Position numbers and translations under genes: made by a program. Under the pieces are notes generated by a model that was given only the letters and a program-made list of their open reading frames with translations, did not search any database and was not told the DNA's origin. A stretch of 64,000 bases of DNA from [Candidatus Thermochlorobacteriaceae] bacterium GBChlB. GTDB lineage: Bacteria > Bacteroidota > Chlorobiia > Chlorobiales > Thermochlorobacteraceae. Of the stretch, positions 29,787-37,913 are shown in pieces. Numbering within the stretch: the stretch's first letter is position 1; every line of letters starts with the position of its first letter. The DNA lies in the NCBI GenBank assembly GCA_000724175.1, contig JPGV01000009.1, positions 56,340 through 120,339 of the forward strand. Direction: 5' to 3'.

Positions 29787-30365
29787 ATGAAATCACGATT
29801 CAATCCCATGCTGTTGCCCGCTGCGCTGCTGCTGGCGTCGTCTTTTCATGTTATGACAGGCTGCTCTGGCTGCGGCAAAACTGACGAAGTGAAACTCACT
29901 CGTCCCGATAGTTTAATTAAAGTTGCCGACAGCGCCTTGCAACGCGGCTATGCGCAAACTATCGACAGCGCCAAACAACAGGAGACCGGCATCAAAATCG
30001 AGAAAACAGTTACTTACAGTGGCGGAGGAGGCGACAGCAAACGCCCTGAACCAGCACCACCGAGCAACCCAAACGCACCAAAATTTGAATACGGAAAAAT
30101 TGATGACGCTACCGAAGAGTTGGTCGAGCAAGTTCGCCCGACCATTATGGCGGCAAAAAGTCGTTTAGGGAAGACCGGCGCGTTTGCGTTCAATGTTGTT
30201 GTGTCGCCCGATGGAAGAGTTAAGGGCTTTAACATCGTCAAAAACGATTTGGACGAACAAGCGGCAAGCCAAGTTCGCGCAGTGGCGATGCGCCATAAAT
30301 ATCCCTCGTGGGACGCCGCACAGCTTAAGGAATACAAGAGCGAGTTGCTGAAAATTAATTTCTAA
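29787..30365 (+). CDS. Lipoprotein with TonB/AgmX-like C-terminal domain
   Basis: The 192-residue protein has a signal peptide ending in VMTGC, with the probable lipidated Cys at 26, so it is attached to an envelope membrane. A low-complexity middle (GGGGDSKRPEPAPPSNPNAPK, about 79-99) is followed by a domain of about 85 residues with RPTIMAAKSRLGKTGAFAFNV in two neighbouring parts, then VVSPDGRVKGFNIV and a late YPSWDAAQLKEY. This has the alpha-beta pattern of TonB C-terminal/AgmX-PglI C-terminal domains that span the periplasm. It is a single gene with its own upstream region; a small hairpin (29735-29752) lies before it. The role is unknown. Confidence 0.6.
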   Translation: MKSRFNPMLLPAALLLASSFHVMTGCSGCGKTDEVKLTRPDSLIKVADSALQRGYAQTIDSAKQQETGIKIEKTVTYSGGGGDSKRPEPAPPSNPNAPKFEYGKIDDATEELVEQVRPTIMAAKSRLGKTGAFAFNVVVSPDGRVKGFNIVKNDLDEQAASQVRAVAMRHKYPSWDAAQLKEYKSELLKINF

Positions 30366-30485
30366 GTAGCCGCACGAAACGTTGACTCGGACGGGCGTTG
30401 TTTTTATCTGACGCTAATACTTGGCGTTGTCGCGCACGCTGCCAAGTGGCGCGCGACGGTTTTTCAATCAACTGTTGACACAATA

Positions 30486-31172
30486 ATGGCAAACATCAAT
30501 TTTGGATTCGATTACCACGCGAAGAAACTCTTTGACTCGCGTATCGAGAACAGCATCAACCAAACGCACGGTATGCTTGTGCCAATGGTCGTCGAGACAT
30601 CGGGACGCGGCGAGCGCGCGTTTGATATTTTTTCGCGACTGCTTCGTGAACGCATCATTTTCTATGGCACGGTTGTCGATGACCATTCAGCAAGCCTGAT
30701 TATGGCGCAGCTGATTTTCTTGGAATCGGAAGACCCAGAGCGCGACATCTATATGTATATCAATTCACCTGGCGGCGCGGTTCATGCAGGGCTTGGCGTC
30801 TATGATACGATGCAGTTCATTCGTCCCGACGTCTCGACGGTCTGTGTCGGTATGGCAGCATCCATGGGCGCATTTCTTCTACTGGCGGGCGCAAAAGGCA
30901 AGCGCGCCTCGCTCCCTAACGCTCGCGTGATGATTCATCAGCCGTCGGGCGGCGCGCAAGGACAAGAAACCGATATTCTCATCGCCGCACGCGAAATCGA
31001 AAAGACGCGCCGACTGCTCGATGAAATCATTTCCAAACACACTGGACAAAGCGTCGAGAAAGTCCGACAGGATTCAGAACGCGACCGATGGATGAGCGCG
31101 ATAGAAGCAAAAGAATACGGCATTATCGACCAGATTTTCGATAAGCGTCCTGCGCCCGAAAAGAAAAACTAA
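30486..31172 (+). CDS. clpP: ATP-dependent Clp protease proteolytic subunit
   Basis: ClpP forms the peptidase tetradecamer that works with ClpX or ClpA. The triad can be placed: Ser126 ([19 protein letters not shown]), His151 ([12 protein letters not shown]) and Asp200 (ERDRWMS). The 228-residue length and the [15 protein letters not shown] block are typical. No clpX follows; the next same-strand gene is tatA, 222 bp away, after a terminator-like hairpin. Confidence 0.95.
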   Translation: MANINFGFDYHAKKLFDSRIENSINQTHGMLVPMVVETSGRGERAFDIFSRLLRERIIFYGTVVDDHSASLIMAQLIFLESEDPERDIYMYINSPGGAVHAGLGVYDTMQFIRPDVSTVCVGMAASMGAFLLLAGAKGKRASLPNARVMIHQPSGGAQGQETDILIAAREIEKTRRLLDEIISKHTGQSVEKVRQDSERDRWMSAIEAKEYGIIDQIFDKRPAPEKKN

Positions 31173-31193
31173 TGCCGCAATCGCTGAACCTGA

Positions 31194-31224
31194 AAGCCAC
31201 TGCATCTTGCGGTGGCTTGTTTCT
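31194..31224 (+). terminator. Probable terminator of clpP
   Basis: A 7-bp perfect stem (31194-31200 with 31212-31218, AAGCCAC/GTGGCTT), an 11-base loop and then GTTTCTT. The T run is broken, so strength is uncertain. Confidence 0.55.
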
Positions 31225-31237
31225 TGAATGTTCATTT

Positions 31238-31297
31238 AAGCACGGTGGTCATTGCCCCTGCTAATACACAACGCGGCCTTTTTTAGCAGGCGTGCTT
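31238..31297. repeat. Nested inverted repeats in the clpP-tatA gap
   Basis: AAGCACG (31238-31244) pairs with CGTGCTT (31291-31297), and inside it CCTGCTAA (31257-31264) pairs with TTAGCAGG (31283-31290). On the 3' side the two arms touch with no base between; on the 5' side 12 bases separate them. A 15-bp hairpin with a 12-base asymmetric bulge and an 18-base loop results, about 100 bp before tatA. It could be a leader RNA or operator. Confidence 0.45.
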
Positions 31298-31394
31298 TGG
31301 CTGAGAGAAAAATGTCTCCTTATCGAATTGGCGCGAAGCAGAGTTTTGTATAAATTCACTTCGCTGTTTTCTACAACTTAATTTTCAATCGTCT

Positions 31395-31676
31395 ATGTTT
31401 GGACTTGGCGGACAAGAACTGATTTTGATTTTCCTTGTTGTCTTGCTTTTTTTTGGCGCGAAAAAGTTGCCTGAACTCGCGCGTGGCTTAGGCAAAGGCA
31501 TCAACGAATTCAAACGTGCTCAATCGGGTATTGAAGAGGAGATGAACAAAATTTCATCAGATTCCGAGAAGCCCACCGCGCTTAAATCCGTCGATAAAGA
31601 CTTGGCGGAGAAACTTAGCTCGATGAGCGATGAGGAAAAGGCAAAACTTGCAGACCTGCTCTCGGCGAAAAAATAA
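31395..31676 (+). CDS. tatA: Sec-independent translocase protein TatA
   Basis: TatA forms the pore-like assembly of the twin-arginine export system in the cytoplasmic membrane. The 93 residues have the short N-terminal helix (ELILIFLVVLLFFGAKKLPEL), the FGAKKLPEL hinge, an amphipathic helix (ARGLGKGINEFKRAQSGI) and an acidic and lysine-rich tail. The size and GLGGQELILI start suit TatA more than TatB. A strong bidirectional terminator separates it from the convergent rny. Confidence 0.93.
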   Translation: MFGLGGQELILIFLVVLLFFGAKKLPELARGLGKGINEFKRAQSGIEEEMNKISSDSEKPTALKSVDKDLAEKLSSMSDEEKAKLADLLSAKK

Positions 31677-31707
31677 CGCCGCGCTTGATACGAATAGACA
31701 CGAATAG

Positions 31708-31735
31708 AAAAGTCCCGACGTAAGCGGGACTTTTT
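31708..31735. terminator. Bidirectional terminator between tatA and rny
   Basis: A perfect 10-bp stem, AAAAGTCCCG (31708-31717) with CGGGACTTTT (31725-31734), and a 7-base loop. The T run on both strands suits two convergent genes. Confidence 0.9.
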
Positions 31736-31750
31736 CGTTTACTTCCAGGG

Positions 31751-33325
31751 TCATCGCGCATAAGCAGTCGAGCGCGTTTCTCGAACCACCGTTACTTTGA
31801 TTTGTCCGGGATACTGCACCGATGTCATAATTTTCCCAGCAATGTCGTGCGCGAGCATATCGGCTTGTTGGTCGCTGACACGGTCGCCCTCAACAATAAC
31901 TCGGATTTCGCGTCCCGCTTGCAATGCGTAGGTGCGCGCCACGCCCGGAAATGTCCGCGCAATTTCCTCGAGGCTTTCCAGTCGCTTGACATAGCCTTCG
32001 GGCGTAACTGCGCCACGTGCGCCCGGACGCGACCCTGAAATTACATTCGCTGCGTCGACGATGTCGGCAATTGCATTTTCTTTGTTGATTTCGCCGTGAT
32101 GCGCGCCGACTGCGTTAATCACAATTGGATGTTCTTTATATTTTTTTAAGATTTCCATACCTGACAGCGCATGCGATGTTTCTTGCGTGTCAATCATTTT
32201 GCCGATGTCGTGCAAGAGTCCGGCGCGTTTGGCAAGTTTCGCATCGAGTTTCAATTCCGCCGCCATTAAGCCTGCGAGCATAGCGACTTCGTGCGAATGT
32301 TTAAGCATATTTTGTCCGTAATTCGTGCGATATTTCATTTTGCCGATGAGCCGCAAGAGGTCGGGGTGAATGTTCGCAATGCCGAGTTGCACGACGGTTT
32401 CTTCGCCCGTGCTGATGATAACTTCTTCCAATTCCTTCTGCGCTGCCTGATATGCTTTTTCAATGGTTCCCGGATGAATGACGCCATCGACCAGCAACTT
32501 CTGCAGCGTGATTTTAGCTACCTCTCGGCGCACTGGGTCGAAACACGACAGTATGACTACTTCGGGCGTATCATCGACGATGATGTCGACGCCAGTTACG
32601 TTTTCAAATGCCTTGATATTTCTGCCTTCACGCCCGATAATTCTGCCTTTGAGTTCGTCGCTTTGCAGATGCACGGCGGTAATCGCGTTGTCGGTGGCTT
32701 GTGTAACGGTGGTGCGCTCGATTGCCATCAGAATCGTCTTTTCGGCGATTTTTTCAGCGTTGGCGCGCATCTCGTCGTGAATTTGTTTAATTGTTGCTGC
32801 GGCTTCTTCTTTGGCTTTGCTAATCAGGTTTTCTGTCAGCATGGCCTTAGCGTCTTCTGCGTTCAAGCCACTTAGATTTTCCAAGCGGTGATTTTGCTCT
32901 TCAATCAGCCGTTGCAGTTCGGCGGCGCGCTGCTCGACGAATGCCATTTTTTGGTTCAGGTCTTTTTGAATGTCATCGAGCGTTTTCTCGCGCTTTTGCA
33001 GTTGCTCAGCGCGTTTTTGCAGGGCGTCCTCTTTGGCTTTCGCTTGCTTTTGCACCTGCTGAAACTTGTTGTTTTTAATGTTTACTTCCTGTTCAAATTC
33101 GCGCTTCTTGCGTTTCCATTCCTCGTTTACTTCTTCCATTTTGGCGTCCTTCTGCGCCTGCGCCTCACGCTTGGCTTCCTGAACGATTTGAATGCGCTGT
33201 TCTTCCGCTTCCAAGATCTTCGTTGTGCCGATGCGGTCGAGGAAATAGCGTCCGACGAAAAACCCGACGATGAAAAAAATCACGCTTGCCAAAGCAAGCA
33301 ATACAAAATTGATGACAATGTCCAT
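31751..33325 (-). CDS. rny: Ribonuclease Y
   Basis: RNase Y is a membrane-anchored endoribonuclease that starts mRNA decay. The 524 residues show an N-terminal anchor (about 4-25), a long charged coiled coil (about 30-200), a KH domain with GRIIGREGRNIKAFENVTGV at about 232-251, and an HD domain with HSHEVAMLAGLMAAEL, RAGLLHDIGK and HHGE. The length and order are exact for the family. It is transcribed toward tatA and lies downstream of the zapA region, with a 479-bp gap that contains a probable structured RNA. Confidence 0.96.
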   Translation of the reverse strand: MDIVINFVLLALASVIFFIVGFFVGRYFLDRIGTTKILEAEEQRIQIVQEAKREAQAQKDAKMEEVNEEWKRKKREFEQEVNIKNNKFQQVQKQAKAKEDALQKRAEQLQKREKTLDDIQKDLNQKMAFVEQRAAELQRLIEEQNHRLENLSGLNAEDAKAMLTENLISKAKEEAAATIKQIHDEMRANAEKIAEKTILMAIERTTVTQATDNAITAVHLQSDELKGRIIGREGRNIKAFENVTGVDIIVDDTPEVVILSCFDPVRREVAKITLQKLLVDGVIHPGTIEKAYQAAQKELEEVIISTGEETVVQLGIANIHPDLLRLIGKMKYRTNYGQNMLKHSHEVAMLAGLMAAELKLDAKLAKRAGLLHDIGKMIDTQETSHALSGMEILKKYKEHPIVINAVGAHHGEINKENAIADIVDAANVISGSRPGARGAVTPEGYVKRLESLEEIARTFPGVARTYALQAGREIRVIVEGDRVSDQQADMLAHDIAGKIMTSVQYPGQIKVTVVRETRSTAYAR

Positions 33326-33479
33326 GCTGAAAAATTCCTTTCTGTAACAGCGTCTCGCCGTTGCGATGACGTGAGTTTATTGTGTTGCTTAAAGATTCAT
33401 TCACTAAGTAATGTTGTTTGGATGTCGTCCAATCTGTTCTCCGCTTTAAAGACCCGCGACTGGTTGGCTCGAAATAAAA

Positions 33480-33733
33480 AATCCGCACGTCGTCTTCACG
33501 GTTGCGATAGGTATAAAGAATCCCGACCTACACGGTGGGTGCGTCCTCTACGTATCGTGCTTCCACTGAGCCTGCGATGTCCGACATCAATGCCCGCGAA
33601 GGCATACAGACAGCGCAACCTAATCGCCAAAGCGAGCGAGGCCTGCGTTCAACGCCGAGAGATGAGCTCCCTATTAGAAAAAGTATCGATTCTTTATTTC
33701 TAAGAGCGCAACCTTGAAAAATCGGTGCGGATT
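33480..33733 (-). ncRNA. ssrS: Rod-shaped structured RNA, probable 6S RNA
   Basis: In the 479-bp gap between rny and zapA, three nested perfect stems line up on the minus strand: 33725-33733 with 33480-33488 (9 bp, AATCCGCAC), 33707-33713 with 33500-33506 (7 bp, GGTTGCG), and 33688-33697 with 33513-33522 (10 bp, ATAAAGAATC). They are separated by an 11 by 11 and a 9 by 6 internal loop. The inner 10-bp stem closes a 185-base element, close to the 184 bases of E. coli 6S RNA, and the position downstream of zapA is that of ssrS in many bacteria. The outer stem runs into TTTTTTATTT, a terminator-like end. A TTGACA at 33753-33758 has no good -10. Conserved 6S sequence was not checked. The rest of the gap (33326-33479) shows nothing I can name. 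Confidence 0.55.
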
Positions 33734-33804
33734 GAATTTTTCAAAGCGTGATTGTCAAAGAGCAATGCCGCTTTTACGGGCGGCAAATGTTACGAAAAAA
33801 ATCG

Positions 33805-34083
33805 TTACATCGCGGTATCGACATGCAACGCTGACTCGGACAACTCGCACAGACGCTCCATGTCGCGCGTTACAGCGGCAAGACGCTGCTCCGCTTCAAT
33901 GGTTTTTTCAGCCAAGTGAATTGCAGCGAGAATCGCCAATCGAGCCGCGCCCAAATCCGCCGCTTTTTGTCGATACTCTGCCATGAGTTTATCGACTTGG
34001 CGGGCAGCGGCTTCGGTGAGTTCTCTGTTCTCGACTAATAGTGGATAGTCGTCGCCGTATATTCTAACCTTGATTGATTCCAT
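33805..34083 (-). CDS. zapA: Cell division protein ZapA
   Basis: ZapA bundles FtsZ filaments at midcell. The 92 residues begin with the small alpha-beta domain IKVRIYGDDYPLLVE, continue with LTEAAARQVDKLMAEYRQKA and then form a coiled coil through residue 85 (LAAIHLAEKTIEAEQRLAAV). The gene order pheT, small coiled-coil gene, zapA, 6S-like RNA and rny is a common one in Bacteroidetes and Chlorobi. The assignment rests on length, domain pattern and context. Confidence 0.8.
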   Translation of the reverse strand: MESIKVRIYGDDYPLLVENRELTEAAARQVDKLMAEYRQKAADLGAARLAILAAIHLAEKTIEAEQRLAAVTRDMERLCELSESALHVDTAM

Positions 34084-34153
34084 TCACTGATAGCTGTTGG
34101 CGTAACAGTTCCGATGAAAATAACATCGATTACCCAAATAACTTTGTAACGAT

Positions 34154-34456
34154 TTATGAGTCGTAGCGTTGTAGTTCAAGGTCGATTTTTTCCAAGAGCC
34201 GCAGCAGTCGCTCGCGCAAGACCGCCCGCTCGGACGCGGAAAGCACCCAGTCGGTCTCCATGTCCGATGTCTGAAGCGATTGCGGTGTCAAGGCGCGTGC
34301 TTCTTGCAGTTGCAGTGCTGCAACAGCAAGGTCATGCGTCAGCCGACGATTTTCCTGCTTCAATCGAGAGACTTCCTCAATAAGTTGATGCACACATTGC
34401 GCTAAATTGCTCAACGCGACTTTTTCCGGTGTCGGTTCTGTTGCCGTGTTTGCCAT
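34154..34456 (-). CDS. Small coiled-coil protein next to zapA
   Basis: The protein of about 100 residues is predicted to be a coiled coil (LAQCVHQLIEEVSRLKQENRRL then LEKIDLELQRYDS, each shown in pieces). It has no membrane segment. ATG 34456 (MANTATEPTPEK) is preferred, but an in-frame ATG at 34486 is also possible; neither has a good ribosome site. It lies between pheT and zapA on the same strand, so it may be a ZapB-like partner in cell division. That is inferred from context only. Confidence 0.6.
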   Translation of the reverse strand: MANTATEPTPEKVALSNLAQCVHQLIEEVSRLKQENRRLTHDLAVAALQLQEARALTPQSLQTSDMETDWVLSASERAVLRERLLRLLEKIDLELQRYDS

Positions 34457-34603
34457 AATCCCGTTTCTGTTCGCGCTGCCCGTCATTGCTGTCTCGGATT
34501 GATCGGATTAAATCGATGATGAGATCCATATCGCCTGATGCTTGAACACAACTTCTCACAAATACGTCTTGTCCGTCTCCCGTGCTTCCTCGCCTCTTTG
34601 ACC

Positions 34604-37033
34604 TTAGGCTTGACGAAGCTCCGCACCGAAGTTGGACTCGACTGCTTTAATCACGTTTGCCAGCAACGAACTGATGTCTTGTTCGGTCAAAGTACGTTCG
34701 TAACTGACAAGTTTCAGAGAAAAAGCAACACTGCGCTTGGGCGTGGCACTGCCAGTTTCCTTTCCGTCATACACATCAAAAACCTCGACGGTCTCGATGA
34801 GCGAATCGATTGTCCGCATCGCCTCGATAAGGTCGCGGGAGTGAACCGATGTTGGAACGAAAAAGGCAAGGTCGCGCCACACGGCAGGGTAAATTGCAGG
34901 CTCTTTGAACACACGCTCGAATCTCGACCACACTTTCAGTATTGACATATCTAATTCCGCCCAAAACACGGGCTGGCGTATGTCGTATCGCGTCAGCGTT
35001 TCTCTCGTCGCCGCATAAATTATTCCCGCAACTTGCCCTGTTGCAGCAGCATTGCGCTCTGCGTCAAAAAATTCCACACGCAGAGCATTGGGAGTATAAG
35101 GAATAAACTTCGTTTTTTCAAGAAGATGTAACCGTTGAAGTAACGCCTCGACCGCGCCTTTGACATCGTAAAAGTCCGACATTTCATGACTCTGCGCCCA
35201 GCGTCGTGGCTCGCGTCGCCCGGTTACTGCCAAACCAAGCATCTCTTTCTCAACATACCCCCGAACCAATGTGCTTTTCTCCTCGCCACATGTCGGGTCG
35301 GTCTCAAAGACATGCGCAACCTCGAACAATCGTAAATCCGCATTGCCGCGATTGATGTTGTGCGCGATGATTTTCAGCATCGACGGCGCAAGCGCAGGAC
35401 GCATTGCCTCCATATCTTCACTCACCGAATTGAGCGTGCGCACAATGTTCGTTGAAAACGGCGCCACATCCTCGTATTTGAGCAACGGATTGGTGAGAAT
35501 TTCTTTGAAGCCGAAGCCAATCATCATCTCGCGCACAAGGTCGTCGAAGCCTTGTTTTTTATCGCGGCTCTGCGGATACGACGCGTTCATTTTTTCTGAC
35601 GCTGGAATGTGGTCGTAGCCATATACGCGCGCGATTTCTTCAATTAAATCTTCTTCTTGCTCAAGATCGACTCGGAACGTCGGGACAGCAAACCCGATTT
35701 TTTCCGCCGATTGATTTTTCTTCTCGAGGCCGAGCCGCGTCAATATCTCAACCATTTTCGGCGTCTCGATATGAACACCAAGCAACGCCGTTGCCCGTGC
35801 CGGTCGGAACTCGACGTGAACTTTCTCGCGCTCTTTTTGGACGACCTCTGATGTCTCAACGACAGTGCCGCCCGCAAGGTCGAGTATCAATTTCGTTGCC
35901 ATTGCCGCCGCCGCACGAAGATTTCCCCAGTCAATGCCGCGCTCGTATCGATACGCCGCATCCGTCGAGAGTCCCAATTTTTTCGCCGTCCGCCGAATAG
36001 AACTTGGCGCGAAATATGCCGCCTCGAGCAAGACATTTTTCGTCTTATCCGAAATTTCCGACTCTAAGCCGCCCATCACGCCGCCAATCGCAACAGGTTT
36101 TTCCGCATCGCAAATCATCACCATTCCTTGTTCAATCTGCTGTATTTTTCCGTCCAATGTTTTGAACGACTCATTGACGTTGCTGCGCACAACGATTTTT
36201 TTGCCCGCCAGCATATCCAAATCAAACGCATGAAGCGGCTGCCCGACAGAATGCAAAACATAGTTCGTTACGTCGGCGACATTGTTAATTGGGCGAAGTC
36301 CAATCGCTTTCAGGCGTGTTTGCAGCCACTTCGGCGAGGGCGCAATCGTTACACCTTCAATGACGACGGCGGCATAGTGCGGGCAGTTGTCAGCGTCATC
36401 AATCCTAATGCGCGACTGCGACCGCGAAAACGGCAATGCGTCGTAAGCCAGCGCTTTGACACCAGAGACGCCGACAAGTTCACGCGCCACGCCCAAATGC
36501 GATAGCACATCGGGGCGATTGGGCGTAATGGAAATCTCGAGAATCGTGTCGCGCTCGACATAGTTTTCAAACGGTGTTCCAACGGCGTAATCGTCTGACA
36601 GCACCATAATGCCAGAGTGGTCGTCGGAGAGTCCCAGTTCGTCTTCGGCGCAAATCATTCCGTGCGATTCAACGCCGCGAATTTTGGATTTTTTAATTTC
36701 AAGTGTTGTTGGGACGCCGTCTTTTTTAACGACAAGCGTAGCGCCAACGAGTGCGACGGGAACAGTCTGCCCTGCTGCCACATTCGACGCGCCGCAGACA
36801 ATCTGCAACGCATCGCCTGCACCGACATCAACTTTACAGACAGACAGTTTATCTGCGTTGGCGTGCTTTTCTTTTTCAAGCACTTTACCGATCACGACCT
36901 TCGTGAAGGCGCCGCCGATGCGCTCTACGCCTTCGACTTCAAGGCCGAGCGTGGTGAGTTTCTCGATGATGTCGGTTTCGGAGAGCGCAAGCGAGGGCGC
37001 AAGTTCTTTGAGCCAATTGAGCGAGATTTTCAT
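34604..37033 (-). CDS. pheT: Phenylalanyl-tRNA synthetase beta subunit
   Basis: With PheS it charges tRNA-Phe. The 809 residues show the usual order: an N-terminal tRNA-binding OB domain (about 40-150, VVIGKVLEKEKHANADKLSV), B3/B4 (about 200-370, with SFKTLDGK), B5 (about 405-475), the catalytic-like core with EEDLIEEIARVYGYDHIP and a C-terminal ferredoxin-fold anticodon-binding domain (about 715-809, YPAVWRDLAFFVP). Length is normal. pheS is not adjacent. A tRNA cluster transcript ends just upstream. It leads the run pheT, coiled-coil gene, zapA. Confidence 0.97.
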   Translation of the reverse strand: MKISLNWLKELAPSLALSETDIIEKLTTLGLEVEGVERIGGAFTKVVIGKVLEKEKHANADKLSVCKVDVGAGDALQIVCGASNVAAGQTVPVALVGATLVVKKDGVPTTLEIKKSKIRGVESHGMICAEDELGLSDDHSGIMVLSDDYAVGTPFENYVERDTILEISITPNRPDVLSHLGVARELVGVSGVKALAYDALPFSRSQSRIRIDDADNCPHYAAVVIEGVTIAPSPKWLQTRLKAIGLRPINNVADVTNYVLHSVGQPLHAFDLDMLAGKKIVVRSNVNESFKTLDGKIQQIEQGMVMICDAEKPVAIGGVMGGLESEISDKTKNVLLEAAYFAPSSIRRTAKKLGLSTDAAYRYERGIDWGNLRAAAAMATKLILDLAGGTVVETSEVVQKEREKVHVEFRPARATALLGVHIETPKMVEILTRLGLEKKNQSAEKIGFAVPTFRVDLEQEEDLIEEIARVYGYDHIPASEKMNASYPQSRDKKQGFDDLVREMMIGFGFKEILTNPLLKYEDVAPFSTNIVRTLNSVSEDMEAMRPALAPSMLKIIAHNINRGNADLRLFEVAHVFETDPTCGEEKSTLVRGYVEKEMLGLAVTGRREPRRWAQSHEMSDFYDVKGAVEALLQRLHLLEKTKFIPYTPNALRVEFFDAERNAAATGQVAGIIYAATRETLTRYDIRQPVFWAELDMSILKVWSRFERVFKEPAIYPAVWRDLAFFVPTSVHSRDLIEAMRTIDSLIETVEVFDVYDGKETGSATPKRSVAFSLKLVSYERTLTEQDISSLLANVIKAVESNFGAELRQA

Positions 37034-37055
37034 AGCGATTCAGATTTTCGGATAC

Positions 37056-37087
37056 AAAAAAAGCCCCGTTCATTGCGGAGCTTTTTT
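37056..37087 (-). terminator. Terminator of the tRNA cluster
   Basis: On the minus strand an imperfect stem (AAAAAAGCTCCG with CGGGGCTTTTTT, one T-G pair) and a short AT-rich loop are followed by T. It separates the tRNA transcript from pheT, which starts 23 bp downstream. Confidence 0.75.
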
Positions 37088-37102
37088 GTTTGGCAAGGTT
37101 TG

Positions 37103-37174
37103 TGACCCCTACGGGATTCGAACCCGTCCAACCACCTTGAAAGGGTGGTGACCTAACCACTAGTCGAAGGGGCC
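37103..37174 (-). tRNA. tRNA-Glu (anticodon TTC)
   Basis: The acceptor is GGCCCCT with AGGGGTC (one G-U pair), the anticodon loop CTTTCAA, the T loop TTCGAAT and the discriminator base A. It is the last gene of a four-tRNA minus-strand cluster Pro-Arg-His-Glu. Confidence 0.95.
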
Positions 37175-37208
37175 AAGTTGAAACAAATTTTAAAGAACAG
37201 TTGTGGCG

Positions 37209-37283
37209 GGAGACTGAAGGGGTTCGAACCCTCGACCTTCGGTGCCACAAACCGACGCTCTAACCAGCTGAGCTACAATCTCC
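37209..37283 (-). tRNA. tRNA-His (anticodon GTG)
   Basis: The anticodon loop is TTGTGGC. The extra G at position -1 (37283) is encoded and pairs with the C discriminator base (37209), as expected for tRNA-His. The acceptor is GAGATTG with CAGTCTC (one T-G pair). Confidence 0.96.
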
Positions 37284-37301
37284 ATGCTTTTCCATGTTGC
37301 G

Positions 37302-37375
<74 letters not shown>

Positions 37376-37442
37376 TTTATTCGCGTCATTGTGATGGCTT
37401 GCTTCTTCACTCGGGATTGCCATTGCAGCCGTGCTTGCGCTG

Positions 37443-37515
37443 TCGGGGCGCCGAGACTCGAACTCGGGACCTCCTGCTCCCAAAACAGGCGCGCTACCAG
37501 CTGCGCTACACCCCG
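37443..37515 (-). tRNA. tRNA-Pro (anticodon TGG)
   Basis: The acceptor is CGGGGTG with CGCCCCG (one T-G pair), the anticodon loop TTTGGGA and the discriminator A. It is the first gene of the cluster, 21 bp after a promoter -10 box. Confidence 0.96.
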
Positions 37516-37535
37516 TTTTTCAAAACAAGGCTGCA

Positions 37536-37563
37536 AATATAATTCTTTTTCGACGCGAAGCAA
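37536..37563 (-). promoter_or_regulatory. Promoter of the four-tRNA cluster
   Basis: On the minus strand TTGCTT (37563-37558), a 16-bp spacer and TATATT (37541-37536), then TGCAGC. Its -10 and next bases match those of the tRNA-Thr promoter at 17147 (TATATTTGCGGC) except for one base. Confidence 0.6.
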
Positions 37564-37572
37564 ACAGCTATT

Positions 37573-37860
37573 TCAAAAAAATGGTAACGCAATCAGTTCT
37601 GCTGCCGACAAGCGCACCCTCTTTCGCCGCCTGTCAGAAAAGACTTGTTGATGCCGCCGCTCAATCACTTCAATCAACACATTGGCTTTTTGACGCAGCG
37701 CGTTAAAATCGGACTCGCCGCGTGCCAATTTCATCCGCTCCACCCACAGTTCGTATTTCACGTCAAAGATGGCTTCTCGAAACACACGCTGGGAAAGAGC
37801 GGGCGGCATCGAGATGTTCGGCGGCGTTTTTAGGTTACGACTTTTTCGACGCTTTTGCAT
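37573..37860 (-). CDS. Small basic protein of unknown function
   Basis: The 95-residue frame starts at ATG 37860, 53 bp from the divergent nucleotidyltransferase gene. It is basic at both ends (MQKRRKSRN, and RRRKRVRLS near the C terminus) with a central amphipathic helix region (REAIFDVKYELWVERMKLA, then ALRQKANVLIEVIERRHQQV). Codon choice resembles the neighbours, so a real gene is likely. No known family was recognised and no ribosome site stands out. The helical arms might bind nucleic acid, which is only inference. Confidence 0.5.
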   Translation of the reverse strand: MQKRRKSRNLKTPPNISMPPALSQRVFREAIFDVKYELWVERMKLARGESDFNALRQKANVLIEVIERRHQQVFSDRRRKRVRLSAAELIALPFF

Positions 37861-37913
37861 AACTTGCAAGCCAATTAATTTTCGTCGATAAAATTTACGA
37901 CAAAACCTGTTTA

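Noticed and set aside
32888..33703. 271-codon plus-strand frame rich in Leu and Phe
   Set aside because: It is antisense to the rny coiled-coil region and runs into the structured RNA; hydrophobic runs come from complement of Lys/Glu codons.
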